Assembly (NCBI RefSeq): GCF_900091315.1
Contig: NZ_FLSP01000029.1
Location: forward strand, 22,544-86,543
DNA length: 64,000 nucleotides
From: Streptomyces sp. DI166
GTDB taxonomy: Bacteria > Actinomycetota > Actinomycetes > Streptomycetales > Streptomycetaceae
Direction of reading: 5' to 3'
Below are positions 52,542 through 61,206 of this stretch, in pieces; positions within the stretch are counted from its first letter, which is position 1; the number at the start of each line of letters is the position of its first letter. The notes under the pieces were generated by a model. The model was given only the letters and a program-made list of their open reading frames with translations. It had not been told where the DNA came from and did not search any database. Both the position numbers and the translations under genes were made by a program.

Positions 52542-53822
52542 TCAGCCCTTGAAGCGGGGGAACGCCGAGCGGCCGGCGTACACCGCGGCGTCGTCGAGGA
52601 TCTCCTCGATGCGCAGCAGCTGGTTGTACTTGGCCACGCGCTCGGAGCGGGCCGGGGCGCCGGTCTTGATCTGGCCGCAGTTGGTGGCGACGGCCAGGTC
52701 GGCGATGGTGACGTCCTCGGTCTCGCCGGAGCGGTGGGACATCATGCACTTGAAGCCGCTGCGCTGGGCCAGCTCCACGGCGTCCAGGGTCTCGGTGAGC
52801 GAGCCGATCTGGTTCACCTTGACCAGGAGGGCGTTGGCGGTGCCCTCCTCGATGCCGCGGGCGAGGCGCTCGGGGTTGGTGACGAACAGGTCGTCGCCGA
52901 CCAGCTGGACCTTGTCGCCGAGCTTGTCGGTGATGACCTTCCAGCCCGCCCAGTCGTCCTCGAACAGCGGGTCCTCGATGGAGACGAGCGGGTAGGCCGC
53001 CACGAGCTCCTCGTAGTACTCCGTCATCTCGGCGGCGGAGCGCTCCTTGCCCTCGAAGAGGTACTTGCCGTCCTTGTAGAACTCGGAGGCGGCGACGTCG
53101 AGGGCCAGGGCGATCTGCTCGCCGGGGGTGTAACCGGCCTCCTTGATCGCCTCAAGGATGAGGTCGAGGGCCTCGCGGTTGGAGCCGAGGTTCGGGGCGA
53201 AGCCGCCCTCGTCGCCGAGGCCGGTGGACAGGCCGCGGCCCTTCAGCACCTTCTTGAGGGTGTGGTAGACCTCGGTGCCCCAGCGCAGCGCCTCGGAGAA
53301 GGACTCCGCGCCGATCGGGGCGATCATGAACTCCTGGATGTCCACGTTGGAGTCGGCGTGCGAGCCGCCGTTCAGGATGTTCATCATCGGGACGGGCAGC
53401 AGGTGGGCGTTGGGGCCGCCCAGGTAGCGGAAGAGCGGGAGGTCGCTGGCCTCGGAGGCGGCGTGGGCGACGGCGAGCGAGACGCCGAGGATGGCGTTGG
53501 CGCCGAGGGAGCCCTTGTTGTCGGTGGCGTCCAGGTCGAACATGGCCTGGTCGATCAGGCGCTGCTCGGTGGCGTCGTAGCCGACCAGCTCGGGGCCGAT
53601 CTGCTCGATGACGGCGAGGACGGCCTTCTCGACACCCTTGCCCTGGTAGCGGTTCGGGTCGCCGTCGCGAAGCTCGATGGCCTCGAAAGCACCGGTGGAG
53701 GCACCGGAGGGAACGGCGGCACGACCCGTGCTGCCGTCGTCGAGGCCGACCTCGACCTCGACCGTGGGGTTGCCTCGGGAGTCCAGGATTTCCCGGGCTA
53801 CGACGACGTCGATGGACGGCAC
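52542..53822 (-). CDS. eno: Enolase
   Basis: A 426-residue glycolytic enzyme converting 2-phosphoglycerate to phosphoenolpyruvate. AREILDSRGNPTVEVEVGL at the start, GASTGAFEA loop, the Mg ligands (ALDVAASEF, SIEDPLFEDDW, LVGDDLFVTN) and HRSGETED with the catalytic Lys in LLVKVNQIG. GTG at 53822 is preferred since AAGGAG lies exactly 6 nt before it; ATG codons at 53828 and 53837 are part of or precede that ribosome binding site. Confidence 0.97.
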   Translation of the reverse strand: MPSIDVVVAREILDSRGNPTVEVEVGLDDGSTGRAAVPSGASTGAFEAIELRDGDPNRYQGKGVEKAVLAVIEQIGPELVGYDATEQRLIDQAMFDLDATDNKGSLGANAILGVSLAVAHAASEASDLPLFRYLGGPNAHLLPVPMMNILNGGSHADSNVDIQEFMIAPIGAESFSEALRWGTEVYHTLKKVLKGRGLSTGLGDEGGFAPNLGSNREALDLILEAIKEAGYTPGEQIALALDVAASEFYKDGKYLFEGKERSAAEMTEYYEELVAAYPLVSIEDPLFEDDWAGWKVITDKLGDKVQLVGDDLFVTNPERLARGIEEGTANALLVKVNQIGSLTETLDAVELAQRSGFKCMMSHRSGETEDVTIADLAVATNCGQIKTGAPARSERVAKYNQLLRIEEILDDAAVYAGRSAFPRFKG

Positions 53823-54143
53823 GAGCATCTCCTTCATGGGATGTGACGCTTAAGGTGCGGGGCACGTGAGCCTTGCGACTAGAGCCTAACCGCCTGAGGG
53901 ACTTCGGCCAGCCGACCGACCGTCCCGTGGACAAGGACAGACGGTACCCATTGTTTCTTCACGGAACAAAGGATCGGTGGCGGGTGCAATGAAGGGGACC
54001 CCGGTACGGAGAAAAGCCCCGCCCCGGTGCGTACGGGGGAACACGCACCGGGACGGGGAGCCCGTGGGGACGGGGGTGGCCCTCACGGGGGGCCTCCAGT
54101 ATGGGGGAGGCCGGTATGAGCGGCCTGTGGTCCGGCTATCGGA
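53823..54143. other. Intergenic region between rpfA and eno
   Basis: About 320 bases. It contains the rpfA terminator at 54012-54058 and must hold the eno promoter near its lower-coordinate end. No gene recognised; very GC-rich with GGGG tracts at 54060-54110. Confidence 0.55.
54012..54058 (-). terminator. Intrinsic terminator of rpfA
   Basis: A 16-bp stem with one mismatch (54017-54032 paired with 54043-54058) and a 10-nt loop, followed on the minus strand by GCTTTTC. Stop of rpfA is about 85 nt before it. Confidence 0.85.
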
Positions 54144-54830
54144 TCACTTGAGGTGGAGCTGCTGACCGGGGTAGATCAGGTCGGCGTCCGCGACGATGTC
54201 CTTGTTCAGCTTGTACAGCTTCTGCCAGCCGCCCTTGACGTCGTGCTCCTCGGCGATGGTGCTGAGGGTGTCGCCCTTGACGACCTTGTACTCGCCGTCA
54301 CCCTTCTTGACCTTCTTGCCGGTCGGGGTGGTGACGGTCTTCTGGGCCTTCTTCTCGGCCTTCTGCGTCTTCTGGGCCGGGCGCTCGGCGGTGCGGGAGG
54401 CCGGCTGCTCCTCGGTGGCCCGCGGCGCGGGGGTGGTGGCGGCGGCGCCGGTGTACGGCGTGCTCGACAGGTTCACACCGCAGTGCGGCCAGGCGCCCTT
54501 GCCCTGACCGGCGAGGACCTTCTCGGCGATCGCGATCTGCTGGGCCTTGGAGGCCTGGTCGGCGGTGGCGGCGTACTGCGTGCCGCCGTACGCGGCCCAG
54601 GTGGAGGCGGAGAACTGCAGACCGCCGTAGTAGCCGTTGCCGGTGTTGATGGACCAGTTTCCGCCGGACTCGCACTGGGCGACGGCGTCCCACTCGGAGG
54701 CGGTGGCGGCGGAGGCGTTGCCGGCCGCCATCAGCGGGGCGGCGACGGCGGCGCCGGTGACACCGGCGATGACGATGGCGCGAGTGGCCTTGGACGGACG
54801 ACGGTGCTTGCCCTTGCCGGAAAACAGCAT
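54144..54830 (-). CDS. rpfA: Resuscitation-promoting factor with LysM domain
   Basis: A 228-residue secreted muralytic enzyme. Signal peptide (residues 1-42, IVIAGVTGAAVAAPLMAAGN then ASA cleavage), Rpf catalytic domain (about 44-118: WDAVAQCESGGNWSINTGNG with catalytic Glu in QCESGG, YGGLQFSASTW), a Lys/Ala/Thr linker and a C-terminal LysM (YKVVKGDTLSTIAEEHDV). It cleaves peptidoglycan during spore germination. A ydaO-type c-di-AMP riboswitch precedes it. Confidence 0.95.
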   Translation of the reverse strand: MLFSGKGKHRRPSKATRAIVIAGVTGAAVAAPLMAAGNASAATASEWDAVAQCESGGNWSINTGNGYYGGLQFSASTWAAYGGTQYAATADQASKAQQIAIAEKVLAGQGKGAWPHCGVNLSSTPYTGAAATTPAPRATEEQPASRTAERPAQKTQKAEKKAQKTVTTPTGKKVKKGDGEYKVVKGDTLSTIAEEHDVKGGWQKLYKLNKDIVADADLIYPGQQLHLK

Positions 54831-54841
54831 GGATCGATCCC

Positions 54842-55058
54842 CTCACCGACGCCTGCGAGGTGAGCTGTCGGGTTCGGGCCGGTTGAGTTGCCCGGCCGCG
54901 CACTCGTGCGGTGCGCGGCTTCACCCCTAGCCGGTGCCGGCGGTCGAGTTGCCTCAACTGCCGGTTCCGGCACTTACCTTGGGTCCCCCGCTCCTGCCTA
55001 CGGCGCTTGACGCGACGACTGTTCCCGTACGGCCGCTGGCAGGATTCGGCGTTGCGGC
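54842..55058 (-). promoter_or_regulatory. ydaO/yuaA-type cyclic di-AMP riboswitch upstream of rpfA
   Basis: On the minus strand the leader holds the conserved blocks of this riboswitch class: CGCCGAATCCTGCCAGC near the 5' end, GGGGTGAAGCCGCGC in the middle and CCCGAACCCGACAGC followed by CACCTCGCAGGCG at the 3' end, 12 nt before the rpfA ATG. Cyclic di-AMP binding is known to lower rpf expression in Streptomyces (from memory). Exact ends are estimates. Confidence 0.88.
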
Positions 55059-55191
55059 AGCCGGGGCTCGTGTTGGCGAGCGGTCCTGACCGTAGACACG
55101 CGATCCGCGGAATTTCAAAGACGATCAGGGCTTCTGAGACTCATCCCACAGTCTCGCCAAAACGGGCATTCAGCATCAAACGTGACGTCAA

Positions 55192-56169
55192 CTACTGCTG
55201 GTTTTCGACCGTTTCGCCCTCAAGATCAAGGGTCTGACCGGGCACGATGTGGTCCGGGTCGGCGCCGATGGTCTCCTTGTTCGCGGCATAGAGCCCGCGC
55301 CAGCCGCCGTCCACCTCAAAGGAGTCGGCGATACCGACGAGGCTGTCGCCGTCCCGCACGACGTACGCGTCGGCGGCGCTCTCGTCGGCGGGCTCACCGC
55401 GGTGGCGGCCGGTTCCGGCGCCCGTTTCGGTCTCGATGAGGGCGGAATCACTCTCGGTTTGGCCGGAGTTGTCCGAGTTGCCCCGGCCCGGGGTTGCCGT
55501 GAGGTCGTCCTCGGACTCCTGGGAGGGGTCACTCTCGGACGAGTTGGAGGGGTCGGTGGATTCCATCGAGTCGCCCGATTCCACCTCTTCGGTGGACTTG
55601 TCCGACTTGGTGGAGTTGTCCGCACCCTGAGAGTCGGACTCGTTCACGGAACCGCCGTCGACGGAGTCCAGCAGATCGGACGAGCTGGATGAGCTGGAAG
55701 AGTTGGACGAACCAGCCGACCCGGACGAACCGGAGTTGCCGGGCGAAGCGGACTCTTCCTCGGCGATACCCGTGTCGACGTCGGCCGCGTCCGAATCGAC
55801 CTCAAGACCGGACAGCGGGCCACAGGTCGGCCAGGCGGCCAGACCCTGGTCGGCGAGGATGCGCTCGGCGACGGCTATCTGCTGGGAGCGGCTGGCCTGG
55901 TCGGCACTGGGCGCGTACGTCGTACCGCCGTACTGCTCCCAGTTCTCCTGGGTGACCTGGAGGCCGCCGTAGTAGCCGTTCCCGCTGTCCTGGCTCCAGT
56001 AGCCACCGCTCTCGCACTCCGCCACCCGGTCCCAGGTGGTGCCGTCGGCGGCGCTCGCGCCGGATGCGCCGAGCAGCGGGATGGCGATTGCGGAGCCGGT
56101 CACTCCGGCCGCGACGAAGAGGGCCGGAGCCTGGCGGGGGCGACGGTGACGACCGTTCCCGGAGAGCAT
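55192..56169 (-). CDS. Second resuscitation-promoting factor with Ser/Asp-rich linker and LysM
   Basis: A 325-residue secreted protein: signal peptide (LFVAAGVTGSAIAIPLLGAS then ASA), Rpf domain (WDRVAECESGGYWSQDSGNG with catalytic Glu, YYGGLQVTQENWEQYGGT), a long Ser/Asp/Glu-rich linker (about 125-265, including SSSSSSSS) and a C-terminal LysM (YVVRDGDSLVGIADSFEV). The acidic Ser-rich linker is far longer than in rpfA next door and likely spans the cell wall. ATG at 56169 with AAAGG upstream. Confidence 0.92.
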   Translation of the reverse strand: MLSGNGRHRRPRQAPALFVAAGVTGSAIAIPLLGASGASAADGTTWDRVAECESGGYWSQDSGNGYYGGLQVTQENWEQYGGTTYAPSADQASRSQQIAVAERILADQGLAAWPTCGPLSGLEVDSDAADVDTGIAEEESASPGNSGSSGSAGSSNSSSSSSSSDLLDSVDGGSVNESDSQGADNSTKSDKSTEEVESGDSMESTDPSNSSESDPSQESEDDLTATPGRGNSDNSGQTESDSALIETETGAGTGRHRGEPADESAADAYVVRDGDSLVGIADSFEVDGGWRGLYAANKETIGADPDHIVPGQTLDLEGETVENQQ

Positions 56170-56239
56170 GCGGGGACCTTTCGGAGACAGCAGGGACCGC
56201 GCGCCGCCCGTGAACCGAGGCGTCGCGCTGACGAGTGAA

Positions 56240-56267
56240 CGTATAGGCAGACGATCACTTGTCACAA
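56240..56267 (-). promoter_or_regulatory. Candidate promoter of the second rpf gene, overlapping a palindrome
   Basis: TTGTGA (56267-56262) and TATACG (56245-56240) on the minus strand are 16 nt apart, 70-100 bp before the start. The -35 overlaps the palindrome ACTTG-TCA-CAAGT at 56257-56269, which could be a repressor site. Confidence 0.4.
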
Positions 56268-56376
56268 GTTAATGCCGCACAGATCACGTGAAGATCACAA
56301 ACTTGAGTGCGTGTCATGTTTGCGTACCGCCCGTATCGTCCCTTGCTTGCGGCGTGGGCGAGTTGTGGTCGAGCGG

Positions 56377-57720
56377 TCAGCGGCTCGGTGTGAACTCGAC
56401 CGGCAGCGTGCGCAGTCCACGCATGATGAGCCCGCCGCGCCAGCGCAGATCGGCCGGTTCGGCGGCGAGCCGAAGGTCCGGCAGCCGGGTGAGGAGCGTG
56501 GCCAGCGCGGTCTGTCCCTCCAGCCGGGCGAGCGGGGCGCCCAGGCAGTAGTGGATGCCGTGCCCGTATCCCAGATGCTGGTTGTCGCGCCGGGCGAGGT
56601 CGAGCGTGTCGGGGTCCGCGAACCGCGCCGGGTCCCGGTCCGCGGCGGCCAGGACGACCAGCACGGGGTCGCCGGGTGCGATGTCCTGGCCGCCGATGGT
56701 CAGGGGGCGGGTGGCGAACCGCCAGGTGGCCAGCTCCACGGGGCCGTCGTAGCGCAGCAGTTCCTCGACTCCGGTCTCCAGCAGGTCCGTCTCCTTCCTG
56801 GCGAGGGAGGCCTGGAGCCGTGCGCGCTGGTCGGGGTGGGTGAGCAGGGCGTAGGTGCCGTTGCCGATGAGGTTGACGGTCGTCTCGAACCCGGCGAACA
56901 GCAGGATGAACGCCATCGCCGCGGCCTCGTTCTCGGTGAGGTGTTCGCCGTGGTCGGAGGCGCGGATGAGGCCCGAGATCAGGTCCTCGCCGGGGGCGGG
57001 TTCGGCGGGCAGCGCGGCGCGCTTGCGGTGGATGAGGTCGGCCAGATAGCCGCGCATCTTCTTCACGGACCGGGCGACCCCGCCGCGCGGTCCGCCCTGA
57101 TGCCGGATCATCATGCCCGCCCAGTCCCGGAAGTCGTCCTGGTCCTCGCGCGGGACGCCAAGCAGGTCGCAGATGGCGTAGATGGGGAGCGGGAAGGCGA
57201 ACTCGTGGATGAGGTCGGCGCTGCCCTTCTCCGCGAACCCGTCGATGAGGTGGTCGGTCAGCTCCTGCACACGCGGCGCGAACTCCGCGACCCTGCGGGG
57301 CGTGAACGCCTTGCTGACCAGCCGGCGCAGACGGGTGTGGTCCGGCGGGTCGATGTTCAGCAGATGCGTCATCAGCTCGGCCTTGCGCTCACCGGGGATA
57401 CCGGTCTTGCCCTTGGCGTGCGCGGGCTCGTCGTGGTGCTCGGGGTTCTTGCTGAGCCGCTGGTCGGCCAGGGCCTGCTTGGCATCGGCGTAACGCGTGA
57501 CCAGCCAAGCCTCCACACCGCTGGGCAACGTGGTCCGGTGCACGGGGGCGTGCTCACGCAGCCAGGTGTAGGCGGGGTAGGGGTTGGCGGCGAAGTCCCA
57601 GGTGAAGAGCGTGGGGGCCGTTTCGCCGGGTGAGGTGTGGGGCGCGGGGTGGGGGGAGGCCGGAGCGGGGCCGTCGGGGGAGGTTGCGCGGTGCTTGTCG
57701 GGGGTGGAGTGGTTGGTCAC
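56377..57720 (-). CDS. Cytochrome P450
   Basis: A 447-residue soluble bacterial P450 (CYP107-like by general look). I-helix LLFAGFETTVNLIG, K-helix EELLRY, and the haem-binding loop LGYGHGIHYCLGAPLARLEG with the Cys ligand. A Ser/Pro-rich N-terminal tail of about 35 residues precedes the fold. GTG at 57720 overlaps the stop of the STAND gene by four bases (GTGA), so its translation is tied to that gene. Substrate unknown. Confidence 0.92.
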   Translation of the reverse strand: MTNHSTPDKHRATSPDGPAPASPHPAPHTSPGETAPTLFTWDFAANPYPAYTWLREHAPVHRTTLPSGVEAWLVTRYADAKQALADQRLSKNPEHHDEPAHAKGKTGIPGERKAELMTHLLNIDPPDHTRLRRLVSKAFTPRRVAEFAPRVQELTDHLIDGFAEKGSADLIHEFAFPLPIYAICDLLGVPREDQDDFRDWAGMMIRHQGGPRGGVARSVKKMRGYLADLIHRKRAALPAEPAPGEDLISGLIRASDHGEHLTENEAAAMAFILLFAGFETTVNLIGNGTYALLTHPDQRARLQASLARKETDLLETGVEELLRYDGPVELATWRFATRPLTIGGQDIAPGDPVLVVLAAADRDPARFADPDTLDLARRDNQHLGYGHGIHYCLGAPLARLEGQTALATLLTRLPDLRLAAEPADLRWRGGLIMRGLRTLPVEFTPSR

Positions 57721-59945
57721 TCCTTGACGGTATCCGGCGGGGTGGCGGGGGCTCGGTCGAGGAGGATGTCGAGGGCTCGGTGGATGGCATGCTCGGCCGT
57801 CAGGGCCGGGTCGGGGATGACGGGCGTCGTCAGGTCGGTGGCGCCGGGGTGTGCCAGGGCGGCCTGGAGCTTCTCGTCCTTCAGTGCCGTCCGGAGCGCG
57901 GGGAGGAGTTGCGCCGCGGAGGCATTGCCCTGCTCGGCCGCCACGCCGAGCCAGTGCAGCGCGCGCACCAGGAGGAGGAAGCCCAGCTCCTGCGCCGGGT
58001 CGGGGTTCCCCGCCTCGGCCGCCGTCTGTATATAGGGGAGCGCTTTGGTCAACTCGCCCTTCTCCAGGAGGAGATAGCGGCCGAGCATATGGGCCTGGCT
58101 CGCGTCCGCCTCCCCCACCCTGCGCCACCAGTGCTCCGCCTCGGAACCGTCACCGAGCCAGGTCGACAGTGTGGCGAGGAGTGCGGGGGCGGCGGGGTCC
58201 TCGCCGGTCTCGGCCCAGTGCTGCACGGTGCGGAGGGCCCTGCAGAACACCCTGTGGCGGTCGGGCAAGCGGTACAGCTTCGTCATCCAGGCCACCGCTT
58301 CCCACACCGACAAGGTGAGGGGCGGCGAGTCCGGGCAGCGCGTCGTGTCCTCCACCAGCGGGGCTGCCGCGCGCCAGGTCCCCTCCTCGTCCCCGGGCAC
58401 AAGCAGCCCGCAGACCCCCAGCCGAGGTCTCTTCGCCCAGTCCAGGTCCTCCTGCCGGAGAGGAAGTTCCAGCCTGACGTCGCTTCCGTAGATCTGGCGC
58501 ACGTTGATCAGGAAGTCCCAGGTCTCTTCCGAGAGCCCGCTGGTGATGGCCCCGCAGCGGGCGGCGTCGATGGCTGCCCGCACCAACAGATGCGCGGTGG
58601 CCCGCCCACCGGGCCGACTCGCCCGGCGCCATTCCTCCCACAGGTCGGGGCCCACCGACAGGAACCGGGTGACCCCCAGGAACATCCGCCACCGGAACGC
58701 GCCTTTGAGCCGCGGGTCCCTTTCCTCCGACAGCCGCGCGAGTTCCGCCTTACTCCACTCGCAGGTCAGATCCACGGTGCGGGCGCCCCGCAACGCACGC
58801 GCCGTCTGGTCTTTGCCGAAGCGGTGCGTGTCGTACGCCGCGTCCGGCATCGTCGCCAGCACGAGCACGCCCTCATGGGGGAGCTGCGCCAACGGACGCG
58901 CCACCAGCGCCGGTTCGTCGAAATGCCTCTCCAGGTCGTCGAGCCACACCACGTACGTTCCCGTACGGTCCCGTCCGCGCAGGGCGGCGGGCAGCTCCCG
59001 CAGATCCGTGCCCGGGTGGGCGATGAACACCCGGGTGTCCGGGCCGGCGTTGCGCTCCAGCGCGGCCCAGGCGGTGGCCGTCTTCCCGGCGAGCGGCTCC
59101 CCGGTGACGACGACCAGCCCGCCCTCCTTCAACCCCTTCGCCACCAGCCGGTCGAGTTCGGGGTCCCGGTCGCGCGGGACGTACGGCGGCAACTGGGGTT
59201 CGTCGTCGAAGCAGCTGACGGGGTGGATGCCGACGGCGCCGCGCCGCAACTCGCTGAGCCGGGGCCAGAAGTCCGCGAGGGCGGGCGGTGAGGACGGGTA
59301 GTGGTTGTTGTTGTACTGCACGCCGATCACGGGGCCGTTGACATGGGCGTGCCGGTAGTCGATGTGGTCCTGGGCGTACGGGGGTTGGGCGGGCTCGGGT
59401 GAGGTGGGCGCGGGGTCGGGGTCCGGGCCGGAGTCGGGGCCGGGGCCGGGGTCGGGGTCGGGGCCAGGAGGTAATGGGCTGCTGAGCAGGTCGGCGAACA
59501 GGTCGCCGAGCGATGGCGCATGCCCGTTCCCCTCCGGGATGACAAAGCCGGCGCTCACCGGTGTCGGACCGGCGCCGAGGACGTCGCCGCACTCCCCGCA
59601 GTAGATGTCGCGGTGCTCCACCCGGCTCTCGCAGGACGGGCAGGAGGTGATGTCGCTCTGCCGGAAGTCCCTGATGAAGCGGTTGACGTCAGCGGCGATG
59701 ATCTCCTTCGTGAACGCCTCACGGATCCTGTCCCGCCAGATCCGGGCGGCGTCCCGCGGCGGCAGTGTCCCGCCGCACACGCCGCCCCGGTGTTCCTCCA
59801 GGTCCGCGCTCACGTCCTGCTTCATGGCCCGCTTGTAGAGGTGGACAAACGCCCGCTTCGCCCCGCTCTCCCAGCCCTCGGAGCACATTGACGACACCAG
59901 AACCCCGGCCGCCGCAGCCGCCAAATCGTCCAACACGCCCGACAT
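57717..59945 (-). CDS. STAND-like P-loop NTPase with zinc ribbon and repeat domain, TTA-containing
   Basis: A 742-residue protein. Order: N-terminal helical domain (1-95), zinc ribbon (CPSC at about 101 and CGEC at about 115), a PDPGPG-repeat linker (about 155-180), the segment HVNGPVIGVQYNNNHYP (about 200-216), a P-loop ATPase (Walker A GEPLAGKTATA near 285, Walker B TYVVWLDDLERH near 330), a helical region, and C-terminal TPR/Sel1-like repeats (ALPYIQTAAEAGNPDPAQEL). The layout resembles NLR-type signalling ATPases. It has one TTA codon (59472-59474) and overlaps the P450 gene by GTGA. Function unknown; an immune or developmental switch is a guess. Confidence 0.82.
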   Translation of the reverse strand: MSGVLDDLAAAAAGVLVSSMCSEGWESGAKRAFVHLYKRAMKQDVSADLEEHRGGVCGGTLPPRDAARIWRDRIREAFTKEIIAADVNRFIRDFRQSDITSCPSCESRVEHRDIYCGECGDVLGAGPTPVSAGFVIPEGNGHAPSLGDLFADLLSSPLPPGPDPDPGPGPDSGPDPDPAPTSPEPAQPPYAQDHIDYRHAHVNGPVIGVQYNNNHYPSSPPALADFWPRLSELRRGAVGIHPVSCFDDEPQLPPYVPRDRDPELDRLVAKGLKEGGLVVVTGEPLAGKTATAWAALERNAGPDTRVFIAHPGTDLRELPAALRGRDRTGTYVVWLDDLERHFDEPALVARPLAQLPHEGVLVLATMPDAAYDTHRFGKDQTARALRGARTVDLTCEWSKAELARLSEERDPRLKGAFRWRMFLGVTRFLSVGPDLWEEWRRASRPGGRATAHLLVRAAIDAARCGAITSGLSEETWDFLINVRQIYGSDVRLELPLRQEDLDWAKRPRLGVCGLLVPGDEEGTWRAAAPLVEDTTRCPDSPPLTLSVWEAVAWMTKLYRLPDRHRVFCRALRTVQHWAETGEDPAAPALLATLSTWLGDGSEAEHWWRRVGEADASQAHMLGRYLLLEKGELTKALPYIQTAAEAGNPDPAQELGFLLLVRALHWLGVAAEQGNASAAQLLPALRTALKDEKLQAALAHPGATDLTTPVIPDPALTAEHAIHRALDILLDRAPATPPDTVKE

Positions 59946-59987
59946 GTATGCCCCCGTGCCCCAGAGCCAGCTCTGTGCGTAACCGTA

Positions 59988-60974
59988 CTAACCTTCCAGC
60001 CCCTCGGCAGCCCGCACAGCATCCCGGTAGGCCCGTCCCGCGGCTCTCAGTGCCGCCTCCGGATCGACGCCCTCGGCCTCGGCGCGCACCGCGAGGGCGA
60101 GGAGTTCGTAGCCGATGCCGTCGGTGCTCGGCAGGGGTACGTCCAGACCTGCGGTTCTGACCCGGGAAGCCAGCTTCGCGGCGAGGGCGAGGCCGGGCTG
60201 GCCGAGGGGGATGCCGTCGGTGACCGACTCCCTCTGCTTCTCCTGCGCCTTGGTGCGCAGCCAGTGCTGCTTGACCTCCTCGGGGGTGCTGGCGGTCTCG
60301 TCGCCGAAGACATGCGGGTGACGGTGGATCAGTTTGCTGACGATCGTGCCCGCGACGTCGTCGATGGAGAAGGGGGCGTCGGGGTCCTCCTCGGCGATAC
60401 GGGCGTGGAAGACCACTTGGAGGAGCACGTCCCCCAGTTCCTCGCGCAGTTCGTCGCGGTCGCCCTCCTCGATCGCCTCGACGAGTTCGTAGGCCTCCTC
60501 GATGCCGTACTTGGCCAGCCCCTTGTGGGTCTGCTGCGAGGACCAGGGGCACTCGGCGCGGATGCGGTCCATGACCTGGACGAGGTCGAGGAGCCGGGCG
60601 CCGGGCAAGTCGTAGGAGGCGGGCAGCAGTTCCAGCTCCGGCATGGACACCCGGCCGGAACCGGCGAGCCGGGCGAGGCCGTCGGTCAGTGCCGGTTCGC
60701 CCTCTCCGGTCGCCACGACCACGACGGTGCGTCCGCCGGCGCAGGCGTCGACCAGTTCCTCCGCGGTCGGGGACGCCTCGACCACCCGTATCCCGGCCTC
60801 ACGCAGGTACGGCAGCTGGGGGTGCGCGCCGTCCGCGCACAGCACGCTGTCGGCGGAGCGCAGCGCCTGCCAGGCGGGCCAGGAGAGCAGGCCGGGGGCG
60901 ACGCGGTGGCTGGTGGTGAGCAGGACGATCCGGCCGGTGGCGGCCGGGGCGGCTTCGGGGCTGGTGGTGTTCAC
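59988..60974 (-). CDS. mazG: MazG-type nucleoside triphosphate pyrophosphohydrolase
   Basis: A 328-residue protein. Residues about 125-245 are a MazG domain with the metal motif EEAYELVEAIEEGDRDELRE and EELGDVLLQVVFHARIA. The N-terminal 120 residues (IVLLTTSHRVAPGLLSWPAW, VVVVATGEGEPAL) look like a degraded SAM-methylase-type (YabN-like) fold. Cleaves NTPs to NMP and PPi, acting on aberrant nucleotides or (p)ppGpp. Confidence 0.92.
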   Translation of the reverse strand: MNTTSPEAAPAATGRIVLLTTSHRVAPGLLSWPAWQALRSADSVLCADGAHPQLPYLREAGIRVVEASPTAEELVDACAGGRTVVVVATGEGEPALTDGLARLAGSGRVSMPELELLPASYDLPGARLLDLVQVMDRIRAECPWSSQQTHKGLAKYGIEEAYELVEAIEEGDRDELREELGDVLLQVVFHARIAEEDPDAPFSIDDVAGTIVSKLIHRHPHVFGDETASTPEEVKQHWLRTKAQEKQRESVTDGIPLGQPGLALAAKLASRVRTAGLDVPLPSTDGIGYELLALAVRAEAEGVDPEAALRAAGRAYRDAVRAAEGLEG

Positions 60975-61081
60975 GGTTCGAAGCTAACGCACGGCGTGGA
61001 CGGGGTCTGGGCGGTTGTCCACAGGCAGGGGGATGGGTGTGATCGTATGACTGCGGAGTGTGATGCGCCCTGCGCTGCCCG

Positions 61082-61152
61082 GACCGCGGGTGGCGGATGG
61101 CGGATGGCGGGCGGCGAATGGCTGATGGCGGACCGCGGGCGGCGGATGGCGG
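61082..61152. repeat. Low-complexity GGCGGATGG repeat tract
   Basis: A degenerate run of GGCGGATGGC-like units. Two 22-nt direct copies beginning GACCGCGGG lie at 61082-61103 and 61131-61152 with one mismatch. It lies between mazG and the SurA-like gene. No gene or structure suggested. Confidence 0.6.
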
Positions 61153-61206
61153 GTGCGGCGTACCGTTCCGCCAGCTCGGCGTCACCGCACCACCGCACCC
61201 GATCGC

